From NCBI GenBank assembly GCA_037974335.1, contig CM075724.1:35279168-35343167 (forward strand): a stretch of DNA of 64,000 nt. The letters run 5' to 3'. The notes beneath the pieces were generated by a model. The model made no database searches, was not told where the DNA came from, and saw only the letters and a program-made list of their open reading frames with translations. Numbering within the stretch: the stretch's first letter is position 1; each line of letters begins with the position of its first letter. Both the position numbers and the translations under genes were made by a program. This document shows, piece after piece, positions 42,801-55,160 of the stretch. The DNA comes from Prionace glauca. Taxonomy: Eukaryota > Chordata > Chondrichthyes > Carcharhiniformes > Carcharhinidae.

Positions 42801-45800
42801 TGGCAAGGTGGCGCAGTGGTTAGCATGGCTGCCTCACAGTGCTAGGGACCTGGGTTCAATTCTTGGGTCATTGTCTGCACATTCTCCATGTGTCTGCGTG
42901 GGTTTCCTCCCACAGTCTGAATGACGTGCTGGTTAGATGCATTGGCCTGAACAGGGTGTGTGGTAACTAGGGGAATTTCACAGTAACTTCAGTGAGCCTT
43001 ACTTGTGACAAGTAAATAAGCTTTAACTTTTATGCTGTACACCTACCAGACGAGGAGAACATTCAAAGAGACAACTACCTGGGGATCAATCTCCAATAGT
43101 GATATTGTTTCCTTTGACCAGCAAAGAATACAGGCAGCAAAGGGCAAAAGGCAAACTACAGAGACTGGGCGTACAGTCTTAACAAAATTAGACAATTCAT
43201 CCTTTCACTGGGAAAAGTCATGATGGTTTGCAATTGGGCTCCACAACCACAATGCATAAAGGGCTTATTGATACGCAAGAGAAATGGTCATCTTTGATAA
43301 TGATGCCTGTGTCTGCTTGTTGTAAGATGTATACAATCAAGCCTATTCCTGGGCTTTTTTCCTTAGACTTCGATTATTTTTTCCTTTCATGTATTTATCC
43401 AATTCCTTTTGAAGATTACTACTGAATCTGCTTCCGTCACTTCAGGCAAAATATGTTTTAGAACGGAGTTGAGGAGGAACTTCTTCACTCAAAGGGTGGT
43501 GAATTTCTGGAATTCTCTACCCGTTAAAGTAGTGGAGGCTGCCTCGCTAAATATTTTCAAGAAGCGAGTTGATGGGTTTTTGATAAGAAAGGGGATTAAG
43601 GGTTATGGGGAGAGGGCCGGAATGTGGAACTGAGCCATGACAGATCAGCCATGATCTTATTGAATGGCGGGGCAGGCTCGAAGGGCCAGATGGCCTACTC
43701 CTGCTCCTATTTCTTATGTTCTTAAATGAATAGAAGGGATGCTGATAGGATTGGATGAAATAAAGTGAAAGAAAGTACAAGTAGAATTACAATTCAGAGC
43801 TGTGCAACTCAAATTATGTCTCCCAATATTAGCTTCCTAGGATCACTGTAGGGATTATTTTCCATAATATTTAATATTTTGAATAGTACATTAAAAGGGC
43901 AAGATTTAAAAACAAACTGTCAAGAGGGTAGACTGGAATGTCCTTTGTACTTTTGCTCTAAAAAAAATCAAAGGGAACATTTTTTGATCTTTTATAACTT
44001 ATTCTGTTTTCTTCTCAGCAGCCACTGAAACTTACTAAGGTACTATTGTTCAACAGTAGCAAGAATCAACACACAGAGAAAGAAACTAATGTTTCTTCGA
44101 GAAAGTCAGAAATATTGTTGAAATCCGAAACATGAAATAGTAGAACACAGAAACAGGCTACACAACCTACTGAGTCTGTGTCCGATCTTTCAAATAGCAT
44201 TCCAGTAGTCCCACTCCCCTGTTTTTCTCCATATTGCTGTATGTTTTTCTCGTTCAATTATTTATCCAATTCCCTTTAGAAGGTTATTATTACATCTGTA
44301 TTTATCAGTTTGGCAATGCATTCTAAACCTGAACCACCCATGTATAAGTTTTTCCTCAAGTCACCTCTGGTAATTACTTCAAATCTGCACCTTCTGACTA
44401 TTGACCAACAACTGGAAGCAGTTTCACTTTATTTACTCAATTTAAACCTTTTATGATTTTAAACATTTGTGTCAAATCTCCTCTCAGACTTTTCTGCTTT
44501 AGGGAGAAGAACCTGAGTCGAATTCCTGGAAGCTAGATGTATTGAACACTATCGCTGTGATGTTACCTATGTCAAAAATTGGTCTATGTTCTGCATATTT
44601 GGGTTTATTTTCTTTGCTACTGATTTGACATAATTTACTCATGTACCTGTCACAATGGCTCCATGCAAATCTGCCTTTAGCAGTTTGGTCTGGATTATTT
44701 GCGTCTGTCTGCAAGCATGAGAAGAAAGCACAGAAATCAAGGGGGCATCTTGCCAGTGGATTGCACAATAAATCAATTGTTATTCTGTGGGATTTACTAG
44801 GATCATGAAATGCAATTAGTAACATTTCTTTGAATTCTACATTTACCTCAGTCAAAATAAACCTTTGAAAATAAAAAATATTTTTTTGAAGGATTTCAGT
44901 ATTTAAAAAATGCAAGATGTGATTATCAAATTCTATCCAATCTCCTTCACACAGCTGTCAGTGCTTTCTGACCACTTACATATTTGTTACAATCACTTTT
45001 AGAAAGATATTGAAATTACAAGTTATTGATTTGAAGGATTACACAAGTATTCAAGTTCTAAGGATTTTACTGTAATAAATAAACTAAAAGGAACATTGCC
45101 TAGACACTATGCAATCGTCAACTTCTAAGTACAGAAATGATTCCTCATTTAACTTTTAAAAAGATAGAAAATCCCCTTCCATGATTATATTTTATTCTGT
45201 TCCTCAGAGTATATTCCTCAAGAGCCAGTCCAAAGGCATTCATATCTTTAATAATTTTTTGCAAACTGAAGGTGGGAATAGCACCAGCAGCAGCAAAATA
45301 TAAATTGCCATCTCATTAAAAGGGCGTCATGTAGAACATATGTAAAAGCTTAAGTTTGCAAACATCATGCTAATTTTTTTCCATTACTAATTCTACTCTT
45401 CACATCTTTAAGGGAAATTTTAATGTAATTTCTCTCACTACTGATTTTCCAGCACTTCTCAATTTTGCATCCCGCCTTTTAAAGTGGTGAAACTGGGCTG
45501 CAACCAATGCTAGTTCTCTGCTTCCCGAAGTGCAGTATATTCTGCCATCCTATTATAAATAAATATTAAATGAATGCAGAAAGAAAGTAAAGTAAGAATA
45601 GATCAGCTTTTAAAATTGAGGCTGGATCACTTCATATTCCCGTCCTCTTAACTCAGTTCACCTCAAGATCACACTTGATTTTAATATACCCTGTGCTTTA
45701 ACAGATTAATTAGTAAATTATTAAAAATCTTATATGCAATTCCTTCCAATGTTTTCCATTCTAAACTTCTGTGTCTTCAACGATAAGAAAATTGTCCATG

Positions 45801-48800
45801 TAAATCTGACGTTCTGTTATTATATCTTCCACCCAGTGGATGCTGCAATGCCATCAGTGGCATGATGGCACAATAATAATGTGTCAAGCTTACAATGATA
45901 ATTTCCATTATAAATGTGGATATGAAATGCAAATATAGATAAATCCTCAGGACCTGACAAAGTGTATCCCAGGGCATAATGGGAGGCTAGAGAGGAAATT
46001 GCGGGTCCCCTATGATTTGAATCATTGATGGTCACAGGTGAGGTGCCTGAAGTTTGGAGTGTGGCAAATGTTGTGCCTTTGTTTAAGAAGGGATGCAGGG
46101 AAAAGCTTGGGAACTGCAGGCCAGTGAGCCTCACATCTGGGTGGGTAAGTTGTTGGAAGGTATTTTGAGATACAGGATCTACAGGCATTTAGAAACGCAA
46201 GGACTGATTAGGGATAGTCAGCATGGCTTTGGAGTGGAAAATCATGTCTCACAAATTTGATTGAGTTTTCTGAAGGGGTAACCAAGAAGGCAGATGAGGG
46301 CAATGCAGTTGATGTTGCCTACGTGGACTTTAGCAAGGCCTTTGACAATGTACTGCATGGTAGGTTGTTGCATAAGGTTAAATCTCACCTGGGTGAGGTA
46401 CCTAAATGGATACAAAATTGGCTTCTTGACAGAAATCAGAGGGTGGTAATAGAGGGTTGTTTTTTTAAAACGGAGGCCTGTGACCAGTGGTGTGCCTCAG
46501 GGATCAGAGCTAGGTCCACTTTTATTTGTCATTTATATTAATGATTTGGATCAGAATATAGGAGACATCGTTAGTAAGTTTGCAGATGACACCAAGATTG
46601 GTGGCATAGTGGACAGTGAAGAAAGTTATCTCCAATTGCAACGGGATCTTGATCAATTGGGCTAGTGGACTGATGAATGGCAGATGAAGTTTAATTTACT
46701 CAAATGCGAGGTGATGCATTTTGGTAGATTGAACTAGGGCAGGACTTACTCCATTAATGGTAGAGCATTGAGGAGAGTTATAAAACAAAGAGACCTAGAG
46801 GTACATGTTCATAGCTCTTGAAAGTGGAGTCACAGGTGGACAGCGTGGTGAAGGCGGCATTCGGCATGCTTAGTTTCATCGGTCAGAACATTGAATACAG
46901 AAGTTGGGACATCTTCTTGAAGTGGTACAAGACATTGATAAAGTTACATTTGGAATACTGTGTGCAGTTCTGGTCACCCTATTATAGAAAGCATATTATT
47001 AAACTAGAAAAAGTGCAGAAAAGATTTATTAGGACACTACTGGGACTTGATGGTTTGAGTTATAAGGAGAGGCTAGATAGATTGGGACTTTTTCCTCTGG
47101 AATGTAGGAGGCCGAGGGATAATCTTTTTGAGGTCTATAAAATAATGAGGGGCACAGATCAGCTAGATAGTCAATATCTTTTCCCAAAGGTAGGAGTGTC
47201 TAAAACTAGAGGGCATAGGTTTAAGGTGAGAGGGGAGAGAAACAAAAATGTCCAGAAGGGCAAATTTTTCACACAGAGGGTGGTGATGTCTGGAACAAAC
47301 TGCCAGATGGTAGAAGCAGGTACAATTTTGTCTTTTAAAAAGCATTTAGATATTACTTGGGTAAGATGGTTATAGAGGGATATGGGCCAAATGCAGGCAA
47401 TTGGGATTAGCTTAGGGGTTTAAAGAAAAAGGTGGCTTAGACAAATTGGGCCAAAGGGCTTGCTTCCATGCTATAAATCGCTATGACTCTAATAAGGACA
47501 GAAAGTGGGGACTGAATGAAGTTAGTGCATCCTGATCCAACTATCCTTTCAATACCTAAATGCCACACATACCAAGTACTAATTTTTTAGAAGTTTGACA
47601 AAAAATTGTTGATACATGTGATGCAATTATAAACCACTGAGATAGTATCTTAAATGTAGATAATATCTCATAAAGCTTCATGAGGGGAAGTAGATTGAGC
47701 AGAATGAGTTAAATGAATTACTGCATTATTAATGTATGATTTTGCTGTAACAATTAATAGTTTTGTGTGAATCAACTGCCTAGCAAATACTAACTTTGGT
47801 AAACACATCTGCAATAAAGACAAGGCCTCATATCATTTCATTTTATCTGCAATATGATGAGAAATGCCTTCCCTGATCTAGAAACCATCTAAATTAACAT
47901 GGAAAACTTGCCCCCAAACCCTGCTAGCGACAATGAGCAAAACAAAAACAACATTTTCCCACCTTCCCATCAGTAAGGTGAGCAATTACATGGGTTCACT
48001 GCCACATTGCTGCTTAATATTTTTGTAAGACTTCCACAATTCAATGAGAAGCAACACTTAAAGGTTGGAGCAAAATTAATTCGCTGCGTTCTGTGAAACA
48101 ACAATATTTGTATTTTGATCATAATCAATTTAAGAATCAATGCTGCAAAACACTAATTGAACTTTGTGATCACTGGGATTTCCCAAACAGTCCCACTATC
48201 TCCTGTATTGTATGTAATAAAGGGGTTTTTTGCACGTACAGTATAATCTTTTAGCAGCAAGTTAACAGTGAATCTGTCCATTCTATGCACGTACTATACT
48301 TACATGTCAGGTTTTAAACCATTACACAAGTCTCGAATGTATTCCTTCCACAACTCATGCAAAGGGAGAAACAATTCATATCTGGAAACAATGAAATGAT
48401 TCCGATTAGCATTTTAACATCTATGGATTGGAAATGACTGCATGATGCCAATCTAATAGGCAAGAATGAGCATTTCATTGAAGCCCCCTAGGTACAGAGG
48501 AGAAAATGTACCTAACACAGAAAGTTTGATCAGTTCACAATGTAGAACAAACTTCGCAACCACATTTCAAAGATTAAATTAAATTGTAATGCTTCAAAAT
48601 TGAGAATTTTCACTCAAAATAGGTATACAAATGTATGTCCTATCTAGACAAAGACAGAATTATTGCAGAGATTGAGCTATATCTGCCGAGCACATGCTTA
48701 AGATAACCTTTTAACAAATCCTGATGAAATGATATAAAAATGCTGTTTGTTCAATTACACACTACAGTAAGTGATCAATGAGAATTTTCAAAGCCCCAAG

Positions 48801-51800
48801 TTACAAATAAATGTCATTATCATAAGTTTGATTACAATGTGTGTATAATTACCACCAACCTCCAATTCAGCAGTTTATGTTTTAACTTGTAATTCTTGTG
48901 TTTCTAAAAAAAATCAATTTTCTGGTTTCTCAGCTTTATGTGATCTTCAGGTTGGAAAGCAGATCTGACTAACGATTCTATCACATGCATCAATTCAGAT
49001 CATTATCAAAGGATGGAAGGATATGTTCAGAATGAAATGTGCACTCCAAGAATCTCTAAGGTGGTGCTCACCACTAACCAGAGGCATTGTACCTTGTAAC
49101 TGAGATAAAGTTCATTGAAAGGCAAAATCTGAATGACTGCAGAAACTAGGACTCAGTGCATGTCTTGTGCACTTATTTTGTTTTTCCTTCGTAATTGTAC
49201 CAGCACAGAAAACCACCATCAGAGGGTTAAAAAAAGGCCTCAACATAAATATCTGATTCTGAGCTAGAGGGAATCACTTTTCTTCACATGATTTGCCTAC
49301 CTTTGTTGTTCTGGTTTGAGCTCAAATATTCTCAATTCTCGCCTTTCTTTGGCAGACAGGCACTTTGCTTTTCTCTTTGCTTTCTTGTGCTTTTTTAAGA
49401 AATGCTCGAGAATCACAGCTTTTTTGTTCAAACGTGAGTGAATCTGCTTAGCGCCCAACCGAGGAAAACTGCGCTTGAGAAAGGCATTGACAAATGCTTC
49501 AGCCTGTTTGGATCCCTGAGGCTGTCAGAAGGAATTTACAAATTTCTTAGACATGGCAGACAACTTTGTATATGGTGGATAACTGCAATGCACAAAACAA
49601 ATGCCGTTCAACTTCAATGATTATTATTTTGCTCTAAACACAAAATCATTCTTGTCTTAAATCCATGATGGTACATAGGTTGGCATAAATTTACACATTT
49701 CTCATGTAGTGTATACATTTATACCAAATCACAAGATAAAAGGCATAAGCAACAAAAGAAAGGTAAGCTTTACACCTAGGCAATCAATATACCATGGAAA
49801 TAAGAGGAACATGGTTTCCAAAAATAGTAATATTTAAGGTCTATTGTATGTTATATTCATTATGAATGTGTTTTCATCAAAATACTGCTCAATTCACATT
49901 TTGTTCATACTGTTTTCAGGACTACCAACAAAGAAACACCAGAGGGCAGCAGCAACCAGAAAGTAGCATACCTGAATGTCCAAGTGATCTGTCTCTTTCG
50001 CAGAAATCGTATGGTAAACAATATCTTTAACAGAGAAACAAAGAACCTCAATTAAACTGGGCGAAAAGATGGCGACAAAAATAAGACAAGATAAACGGGT
50101 CTGTTATTTAATCATGTTAAAGCCTGGTTATTTCAAACAGAAAGACAAATTATACAAAGGCCAGCCACACATTTATTCCACCAATCAAAGATATCCAGCT
50201 GGGATATATGGCAAATGTGGCAAGCAGCATAGAAACCTATAAATAAAACATTACCAAAGCTACAAAACAAAACCTTTCTTTCTATAAAGATCAGAGGTAG
50301 AGTGAGTTACTGAAATTCATGGACAAGTCAGCAAATCTGCTGGGTTGGCAATAAATATTTTCCATTACTTCCACCCCTGAAGTCCTGTCAAACCTAAGCT
50401 AAGTTGCTTAACTCAGTACCAATCAGAGGCTGAACCTGGCCCTGCTTTGTCTGTTTGACTTAGTACCACAGTGGGCAGTAAACACACCAGCTGAGTCATC
50501 AGGAAGATGTTATTGCATTTCTAAGGATTCATCACATTTTCAGGGGCTTGGCGCCGGATAAAAATAAATGATGTATTTGTCTACTTTAGACCAGACAGAA
50601 ACTGTCTTTTTTCTAAATGCTGATGGGGAAAGAAGGAGGAGGAAAATAACCACAGGCTCAGATTTATACCAACGGCACCATTTTGGCAAGCTGCATGCTA
50701 CAATATTTTTATATTCCTTTTTCCAAAATGGATTTAAAACATTCCACAACATTTAGGTGATATTTGCTTTACTTGGTGGACCCTGCATTTGACTCTTCTC
50801 TGCACAAGTCTCTTTGAAGCTTTCGCTTCAGTCATCGGCTAGCAGGATCTGCACTGGTTTAGATTAAATTGTCCGATTTGCAAAACACATCAAGTTCGGC
50901 AATTCACAAAGCAAGGCAAACAATCCTTTAATGCTCTGCTGGACTCTGAGCAAATCAAAAATCAATTCAAAGCTAAGGAGAGTAATTTAAAGCCTAATTT
51001 TATTGCCTAATGACTTTGTCATCAAATAAAAAGTGTAAAGCACTAATTACAGAAAATAATTCCAGAATTAATGGTGTTTTTCCCAGATTTCAATCTATTA
51101 CCACATTGATTACTGACTGGACAGAGCCAATCAGCACATTTTCCAGCCTTAATCTCCAAAAGTAAATGTAAGCATTTAAAGAACTTATTTTTAAAAACTT
51201 TATTAGACCAGTCAGACTTCAGCACTTCAATTAAAAGAGCATGAAATAATAAGTGGTACACTTATAATCAATAGTTAACGTCTTAGTAACCAGCCACATT
51301 AAGAAATCAAAATATAAAAAGTGCATTTAGTGCACTTTGTGCACTTAGTGGGTGTAAGTATTGATATTAAGAACATAAGAACATAAGAAATAGGAGCAGG
51401 AGTAGGCCATCTGGCCCTTCGAGCCTGCCCCGCCATTCAATAAGATCATGGCTGATCTGTCGTGGCTCAGCTCCACCTTCCCGCCCTCTCCCCATAACCC
51501 TTAATCCCTTCTCTTATCAAAAACCCATCAACCCGTTTCTTAAAAATATTTAGCGAGGCAGCCTCCACCACTTCAACGGGCAGAGAATTCCAGAGATTCA
51601 CCACCCTTTGAGTGAAGAAGTTTCTCCTCAACTCTGTTCTAAACCGCCTCCCCTTTACCTTGAGGCTGTGCCCCCTAGTCCTACTGTCTTTTTTGAGCGG
51701 GAAGAGTCTCTCCACCTCTATCCTATCCATCCCATTCATCATCTTATACGTCTCAATGAGATCTCCCCTCATTCTTCTAAACTCTAACGAGTACAAGCCT

Positions 51801-54628
51801 AGTTTATTCAGCCTCTCCTCATAGCTCAATCCCCTCAACTCCGGTATCAGCCTAGTAAACCTCCTCTGCACTCCCTCCAGGGCCAAAATATTCTTGCGCA
51901 GGTGCGGCGCCCAAAACTGCACACAGTACTCCAGCTGTGGCCTCACCAATGTCCTATACAGCTGCAGCAAGACCTCCCTACTTTTATATTCAATCCCCCT
52001 CGCTATGAAGGCCAGCATTCCATTCGCCTTCCTGACCACCTGCTGCACCTGCAAGCTGGGTCACAAATCCCAAACAAAATCAGACAAAATCTGTTTGAGA
52101 AGAGGGATAAGGAGAATGGAAAAAAAATTAAATGAGTGGTTTACCCAATATTAAATATAGCCCATGTAGACAAGTGATTTGTTCACACTACATCATATGA
52201 ATATGCTTCAAGCCCAACCTTCCTTCACAAATGAGCTCCGAGGCAAAAAATCTTTACAATGTTTTGGAAGACAAATGCAGCCAAATGAACCACACTGTTG
52301 TTCTTGCATTCAATACTGACATTTCTGACAGAATGAACACGGTGAGGGAAGATCACCGAACTGTTTGTTTGATATCTTCAGCATTGGAAAGGGAGAAGCT
52401 TGTCTACTTGATTAATTTGCCAAACATCTTCCTTGCATTTTAATTAGAGAGAATCACGTTTTGGTTGATCACTCAATTTAATTTTATTCCAAGATTAAAA
52501 TTCTAACTAAACTCCAAACCATGACATTAGGGATATTCAGTACTAAATGTATGTTTCATTAATGAACCATGGGCCTAGCAGCAAAGGCTCCAAAAGCACT
52601 GCAAGAGCTAAAATATCATTAACATTTCAACTTAATTGTAACGTAAAAACAAATGTGTTGGTTTGCCCCAAGTGCACAATACAGTAGTGTACTATAAATT
52701 GCTACTGAGCTTCTGTTCACCCACACATTTCAAGGGAAATAAGGTAAATCCCTCCCCACTTTGTCTTGCTGTGTCCTTTTAGTCAGTCATTGGTTACTGG
52801 ATTATTCAATCCTTAGCTTTTCACTTGCTGAGAAAGCACACATTGCTTTGACAGGAGAACCTTCATTTTAAAAACAAACCTAATTGCCATAGCTTAGTCA
52901 AGGCCTGCCTACCACAAATAAAACAAATATTACAGCAAAAATAACATTTCGCTTTAATGGAGAATTAAGAGATCAGTGATACCTTTCTAATAACAGTATA
53001 GAAAACTGGCATATTTCTTATAAGAATCAGGCACAAAATCACAACTCCAAAATCATAAGGCTTATTTACAGAACGAGAATAGTTCAAAGAGATGTACATA
53101 AATGCATGAGAAAAAATACATGGAATGAATTATGACTAAGCAGTTACATGAAATTAATTGTAATTCATATAATCTTCCTTGGTTTACTTGTTTTACACTG
53201 TTGCATTTTAAAGATTATTCTACTTATAGGCATGTGATTATTGACTTGTAAATGGCCATCTCAAAGTATGAGAGAGGTGAGGATGTTTAAGGAAGAACTT
53301 TCAGAGCTAGGATCTGGGCAATAGGATGCTATCAAGGATGGAGTGCAGTAAATTTGGGAGGTGTAATGGAAGTATGAATAAATGGCTCAAGTTTTAAAAA
53401 AATCATGGCATTGCTGGATCAGGAAACAATATTTGATTCTGTCCTTTGGTCACCAATCTTTCTGCCAGTGGAAAGTTTCTCTCTATCCACACTTGTGTAC
53501 ATTTGATTTTAACCTTGCTCTACAGAGAGCTAGTTTATCCATATAATAGAAATATCTCTGGAAAATACGCTCAGTATGCTCTCCAAGGCCTGACACCCTT
53601 CCTAAAGTGTGCTGCATCCAGTATTTTTACTTTATTCAACCAGCAATTTTACAACTCAGGAAAAACGTGGGCCTCAATGAAATCAAGAGATCTGGTTATG
53701 ATCAAATTAATTTATTTTGGGTTGAAACCTGCACATTTACTAAAACACTATGGAAAGGGGCCAATAGCAGCTGGAACACAGAGGTTGATGGAAGGACAGA
53801 TTATAACTTACATTTCTTCTGTGCTTTTGCAAAGAAAAATGCACGTGCTTTATCGTTGGAAAAGGTGAGCCAAGAAGATCAAAAGAAATTGGGATGGTGC
53901 AAGATCAGTAAAAAATGTTTTAAGGAGGCATTGTGAAACGAGGGGAGATTAAGGGGTTACTGAAGGGAAATAAATAGTACCTACAGGAAGTGAAGAGTAC
54001 TATTGAACACAACACAAAGTAAAGACATACAATTGACAGATCACTGAGCTAGTGGAGTCAAACCACAAGTTTTAAGGATAGGGTATTTAAATTGAATGGG
54101 GAGATAGGAATGCAGAAGAGTGAATGGGTCAGAATACTTTGGCTACAGTTGTGGACAGTGGAAGCTTCAACATTGGGCCTCAAATTAACAGGAATTTCAG
54201 GGTTTCAGCGAGAACGAGGTGTGAAGGTTGAGGCAAGCAAACGTTTGGGAGGTGATAGAAAAAAAAAGACCAGATAAAAGACTAAAAACGTTGGAAAGTT
54301 CCACGTTTTGGGTTTGGGGGCTCAGATTGTACCTAGGAAAGTTGCAATTAAGGCCAAGAGGGCAAGAGTGGGGATGAAGAGTGAAGCCGTGGCCCGTCAG
54401 AGAGATAGAGAGAGGCTGAGATTAGGTTTCTATCCATGCGGGAGCTACGTCATTGGGCCTGTTTACCGCTTCGGTATAACAATAAGCTGTGTGCTGAAAG
54501 TGAGGGGAGGGGGTTCATTAACTCCCCACCCTCTCTGTAACGCACCCAGGGAGTCGATGCCGTTCCCGGGTGTGAAAGGAATACAAGGTTCACTCCGCGA
54601 GGTGGCACTAAGGTTACCTACTGTTCAT
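39745..54628 (-). CDS. POP4: RNase P/MRP protein subunit p29 (gene level, complete)
   Basis: Seven coding exons: 54622-54628, 49972-50024, 49301-49521, 48304-48381, 44647-44708, 42058-42159, 39745-39881. They sum to 660 nt, or 219 residues plus stop (human 220). All phases agree. POP4/Rpp29 is a nuclear/nucleolar protein of RNase P (tRNA 5' maturation) and RNase MRP (rRNA processing). Its C-terminal half is an Sm-like barrel. The match is unmistakable by eye: [91 protein letters not shown], and [20 protein letters not shown] up to GSIDL. The gene is transcribed toward the Ig-NLR gene, whose start codon is 1.8 kb past the POP4 stop. No defects are seen. Confidence 0.97.
40590..40830 (+). repeat. 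Dispersed shark repeat
   Basis: Text such as acaaagtactgtggatgctg, aaaaactcagtagatctgg and aacgctgtcagacctgctaa is a common elasmobranch dispersed repeat. Related pieces are near 17560-17660 and 56400-56520. Confidence 0.5.
40915..41090 (-). mobile_element. Penelope-like 3' end fragment
   Basis: It matches the outer left end of the palindromic pair (cagtaaaaagtctgacaaca, caaccgatttatttgatagc, cttcgtcaggtgaatggaga, cagacagtttacagattact). It is a heavily truncated copy of the same family. Confidence 0.82.
41225..41540 (+). mobile_element. HE1-like SINE, 5' two-thirds
   Basis: The sequence is tRNA-like (ttggctgcactcttaccact, gttcaagtcctaac) with the family body (cttcagtgtactgctgaggg, tgtggtctttcaaatgagat, atttcatggcactattttga). 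The 3' end is missing or decayed. Confidence 0.72.
41655..41985 (+). mobile_element. tRNA-headed SINE, type B, full length
   Basis: The head is gatggcacagtggttagcac and ggttcaattcc. The middle is tgcaggttgggttgattggc. The end is atgggctgaatggcctcctt and ctgtaaggattctatgat. It is the best type B copy in the window. Confidence 0.88.
42058..42159 (-). CDS. POP4: POP4 exon 6
   Basis: This 102-bp exon lies between tttacattacag and gtatgtaa and is phase 1 to phase 1. It encodes [20 protein letters not shown] and [13 protein letters not shown]. Confidence 0.97.
42795..43030 (+). mobile_element. tRNA-headed SINE, type A
   Basis: It runs from gcaaggtggcgcagtggtta to acttgtgacaagtaaataag, with internal deletions in the body. 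Below the SINE's left end, 42600-42790 holds text resembling a LINE tail. Confidence 0.83.
43455..43722 (+). mobile_element. CR1-like LINE 3' end
   Basis: Plus-frame residues [20 protein letters not shown] and [20 protein letters not shown] are the same C-terminus as the copies at 51371-52062 and 63437-64000. The tail ends in tcctatttcttatgttctta. It is young-looking. Confidence 0.88.
44130..44530 (-). mobile_element. Decayed LINE fragment
   Basis: Antisense CR1-like text is seen (cacagaaacaggctacacaa, tttatccaattccctttaga, cctctcagacttttctgctt). It is old and lies in POP4 intron 5. Confidence 0.6.
44647..44708 (-). CDS. POP4: POP4 exon 5
   Basis: This 62-bp exon lies between tcatgcttgcag and gtacatga. 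It is phase 2 at entry and phase 1 at exit. It encodes [20 protein letters not shown], matching the human segment before SKCPSYVG. Confidence 0.95.
45935..47500 (+). mobile_element. LINE RT fragment, fairly well preserved
   Basis: It carries RT domain text ([54 protein letters not shown] with the catalytic F-A-D-D box) and a C-terminal part ([36 protein letters not shown]). It is spread over several frames, 5'-truncated and lies in POP4 intron 4. The tail gcttccatgctataaatcgct differs from the agaaatagg type, so it is a different CR1 subfamily. Confidence 0.87.
47501..48303. other. POP4 intron, nothing recognised
   Basis: AT-rich unique-looking DNA with no exon or repeat that I can name. Confidence 0.5.
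48304..48381 (-). CDS. POP4: POP4 exon 4
   Basis: This 78-bp exon lies between cattgtttccag and gtaagtat and is phase 2 to phase 2. It encodes [20 protein letters not shown] and GLKPD. Confidence 0.97.
49301..49521 (-). CDS. POP4: POP4 exon 3
   Basis: This 221-bp exon lies between ccttctgacag and gtaggcaa. It is phase 0 at entry and phase 2 at exit. It encodes [20 protein letters not shown], the basic stretch [11 protein letters not shown] (likely nuclear/nucleolar targeting and RNA contact), and [18 protein letters not shown]. Confidence 0.97.
49972..50024 (-). CDS. POP4: POP4 exon 2
   Basis: This 53-bp exon lies between tctctgttaaag and gtatgcta. It enters in phase 1 and leaves in phase 0. 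It encodes [17 protein letters not shown], corresponding to human VIYHALSQKEANDSDVQ. Confidence 0.92.
50025..51370. other. POP4 intron 1, left part
   Basis: I see no exon or clear mobile element in this stretch. Confidence 0.45.
51371..52062 (-). mobile_element. CR1-like LINE 3' end, open frame of 195 codons
   Basis: It encodes the RT C-terminus in one frame without stops ([76 protein letters not shown]). The 3' tail is a short run of aagaacat units. It is 5'-truncated and among the youngest LINE copies here. Confidence 0.92.
52063..54399. other. POP4 intron 1, right part
   Basis: Unassigned. Short phrases near 53275-53345 resemble the dispersed repeat at 27400-27850. The open frames at 53446-53936 have no domain pattern. 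Confidence 0.4.
54622..54628 (-). CDS. POP4: POP4 exon 1, 7-nt coding part
   Basis: In cggcgcc-ATGAACA the donor is gtaggtaac. The phase-1 A joins AT of exon 2, giving MNNIVYH against human MKSVIYH. The adjacent stronger-looking donor (ag|gtaacc, 4 nt later) would break the frame. I chose this start because it gives a 219-residue protein in register. Confidence 0.75.
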
Positions 54629-54667
54629 GGCGCCGGGCGATGACCACACCGACGCGGCGCATTGAAA

Positions 54668-54675
54668 TGACGTCA
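54668..54675. promoter_or_regulatory. Full CRE palindrome
   Basis: TGACGTCA lies 40 bp upstream of the POP4 ATG. It is a consensus CREB/ATF site, typical of CpG-island promoters. Confidence 0.7.
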
Positions 54676-54772
54676 GGGAGCCGAGCGACCAATCGCGTTC
54701 TCGGCGCGCGGCAGCCGGGACGCGATGACGTAGAGCGTGCTGTTGTTGGGGGTAGCGGGGACGAAGGAAAGC

Positions 54773-54813
54773 ATGGTTGCTTCGGACGTCACCATGGAGA
54801 CCTCTGTCCCTGG
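54773..54813 (+). CDS. Candidate first exon of a divergent gene
   Basis: ATGG in a fair Kozak setting opens MVASDVTMETSVPG and then meets either a donor (ctgg|gtaggcag) or, unspliced, a TAG. It starts 145 bp from the POP4 ATG on the other strand, within the CpG-rich block. I do not recognise the peptide and found no second exon in the window. It may instead be a short upstream frame or non-coding. Confidence 0.25.
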
Positions 54814-54889
54814 GTAGGCAGAGTCTATTGCAACCATCCTAGCACACAACCTGACCCACTGTGGAAAAAAAACTCTCCCTCCACAGACG

Positions 54890-55160
54890 CAGTGTATTCA
54901 TTATTGTCACATTAACACTGTAATGAATTTACTGTGAAAATATCCTAGTTGTCACACTCCGCCGCCTGTTCGGGTACGCAAAGGGAGAATTCAGCATAGC
55001 CGATGCACCTAATCAGCACATCCTTGGGAGAAAACCAGAGTACCCAGAGGAAACCCACACAGACGTATGCAGATACCCCTCACAGCTACCCAAGGCTGGA
55101 ATCAAAACCGGGTCCGTGGTGCCGTGAGGCAGTAGGGCTAACAACTGTGCCCCAAAAGAA
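54890..55160 (-). mobile_element. tRNA-headed SINE, type A, antisense
   Basis: The complement of type A, from ttattgtcacattaacactg to gctaacaactgtgcccc. It abuts the POP4 CpG promoter. Confidence 0.83.

Larger units (their letters stand above)
54400..54870. promoter_or_regulatory. POP4: CpG-rich promoter of POP4, probably bidirectional
   Basis: CpG density rises sharply compared with the surrounding intron. It holds the POP4 start codon (54626-54628), a full CRE palindrome (54668-54675), a CCAAT box in gaccaatcgcg (54689-54693) and further acgtca half-sites. On the other strand an ATG with a downstream donor starts at 54773. Such features are usual for housekeeping, two-way promoters. Confidence 0.75.

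Noticed and set aside
44499-44915. 138-codon minus-strand frame in the POP4 intron
   Set aside because: Only 62 bp of it (44647-44708) are real exon, and POP4 uses another reading frame there.
52800-52880. An alternative POP4 first exon (ATGAAG followed by gt)
   Set aside because: It would join exon 2 in the wrong phase and lacks any promoter context; the CpG-rich start at 54628 fits in length and frame.
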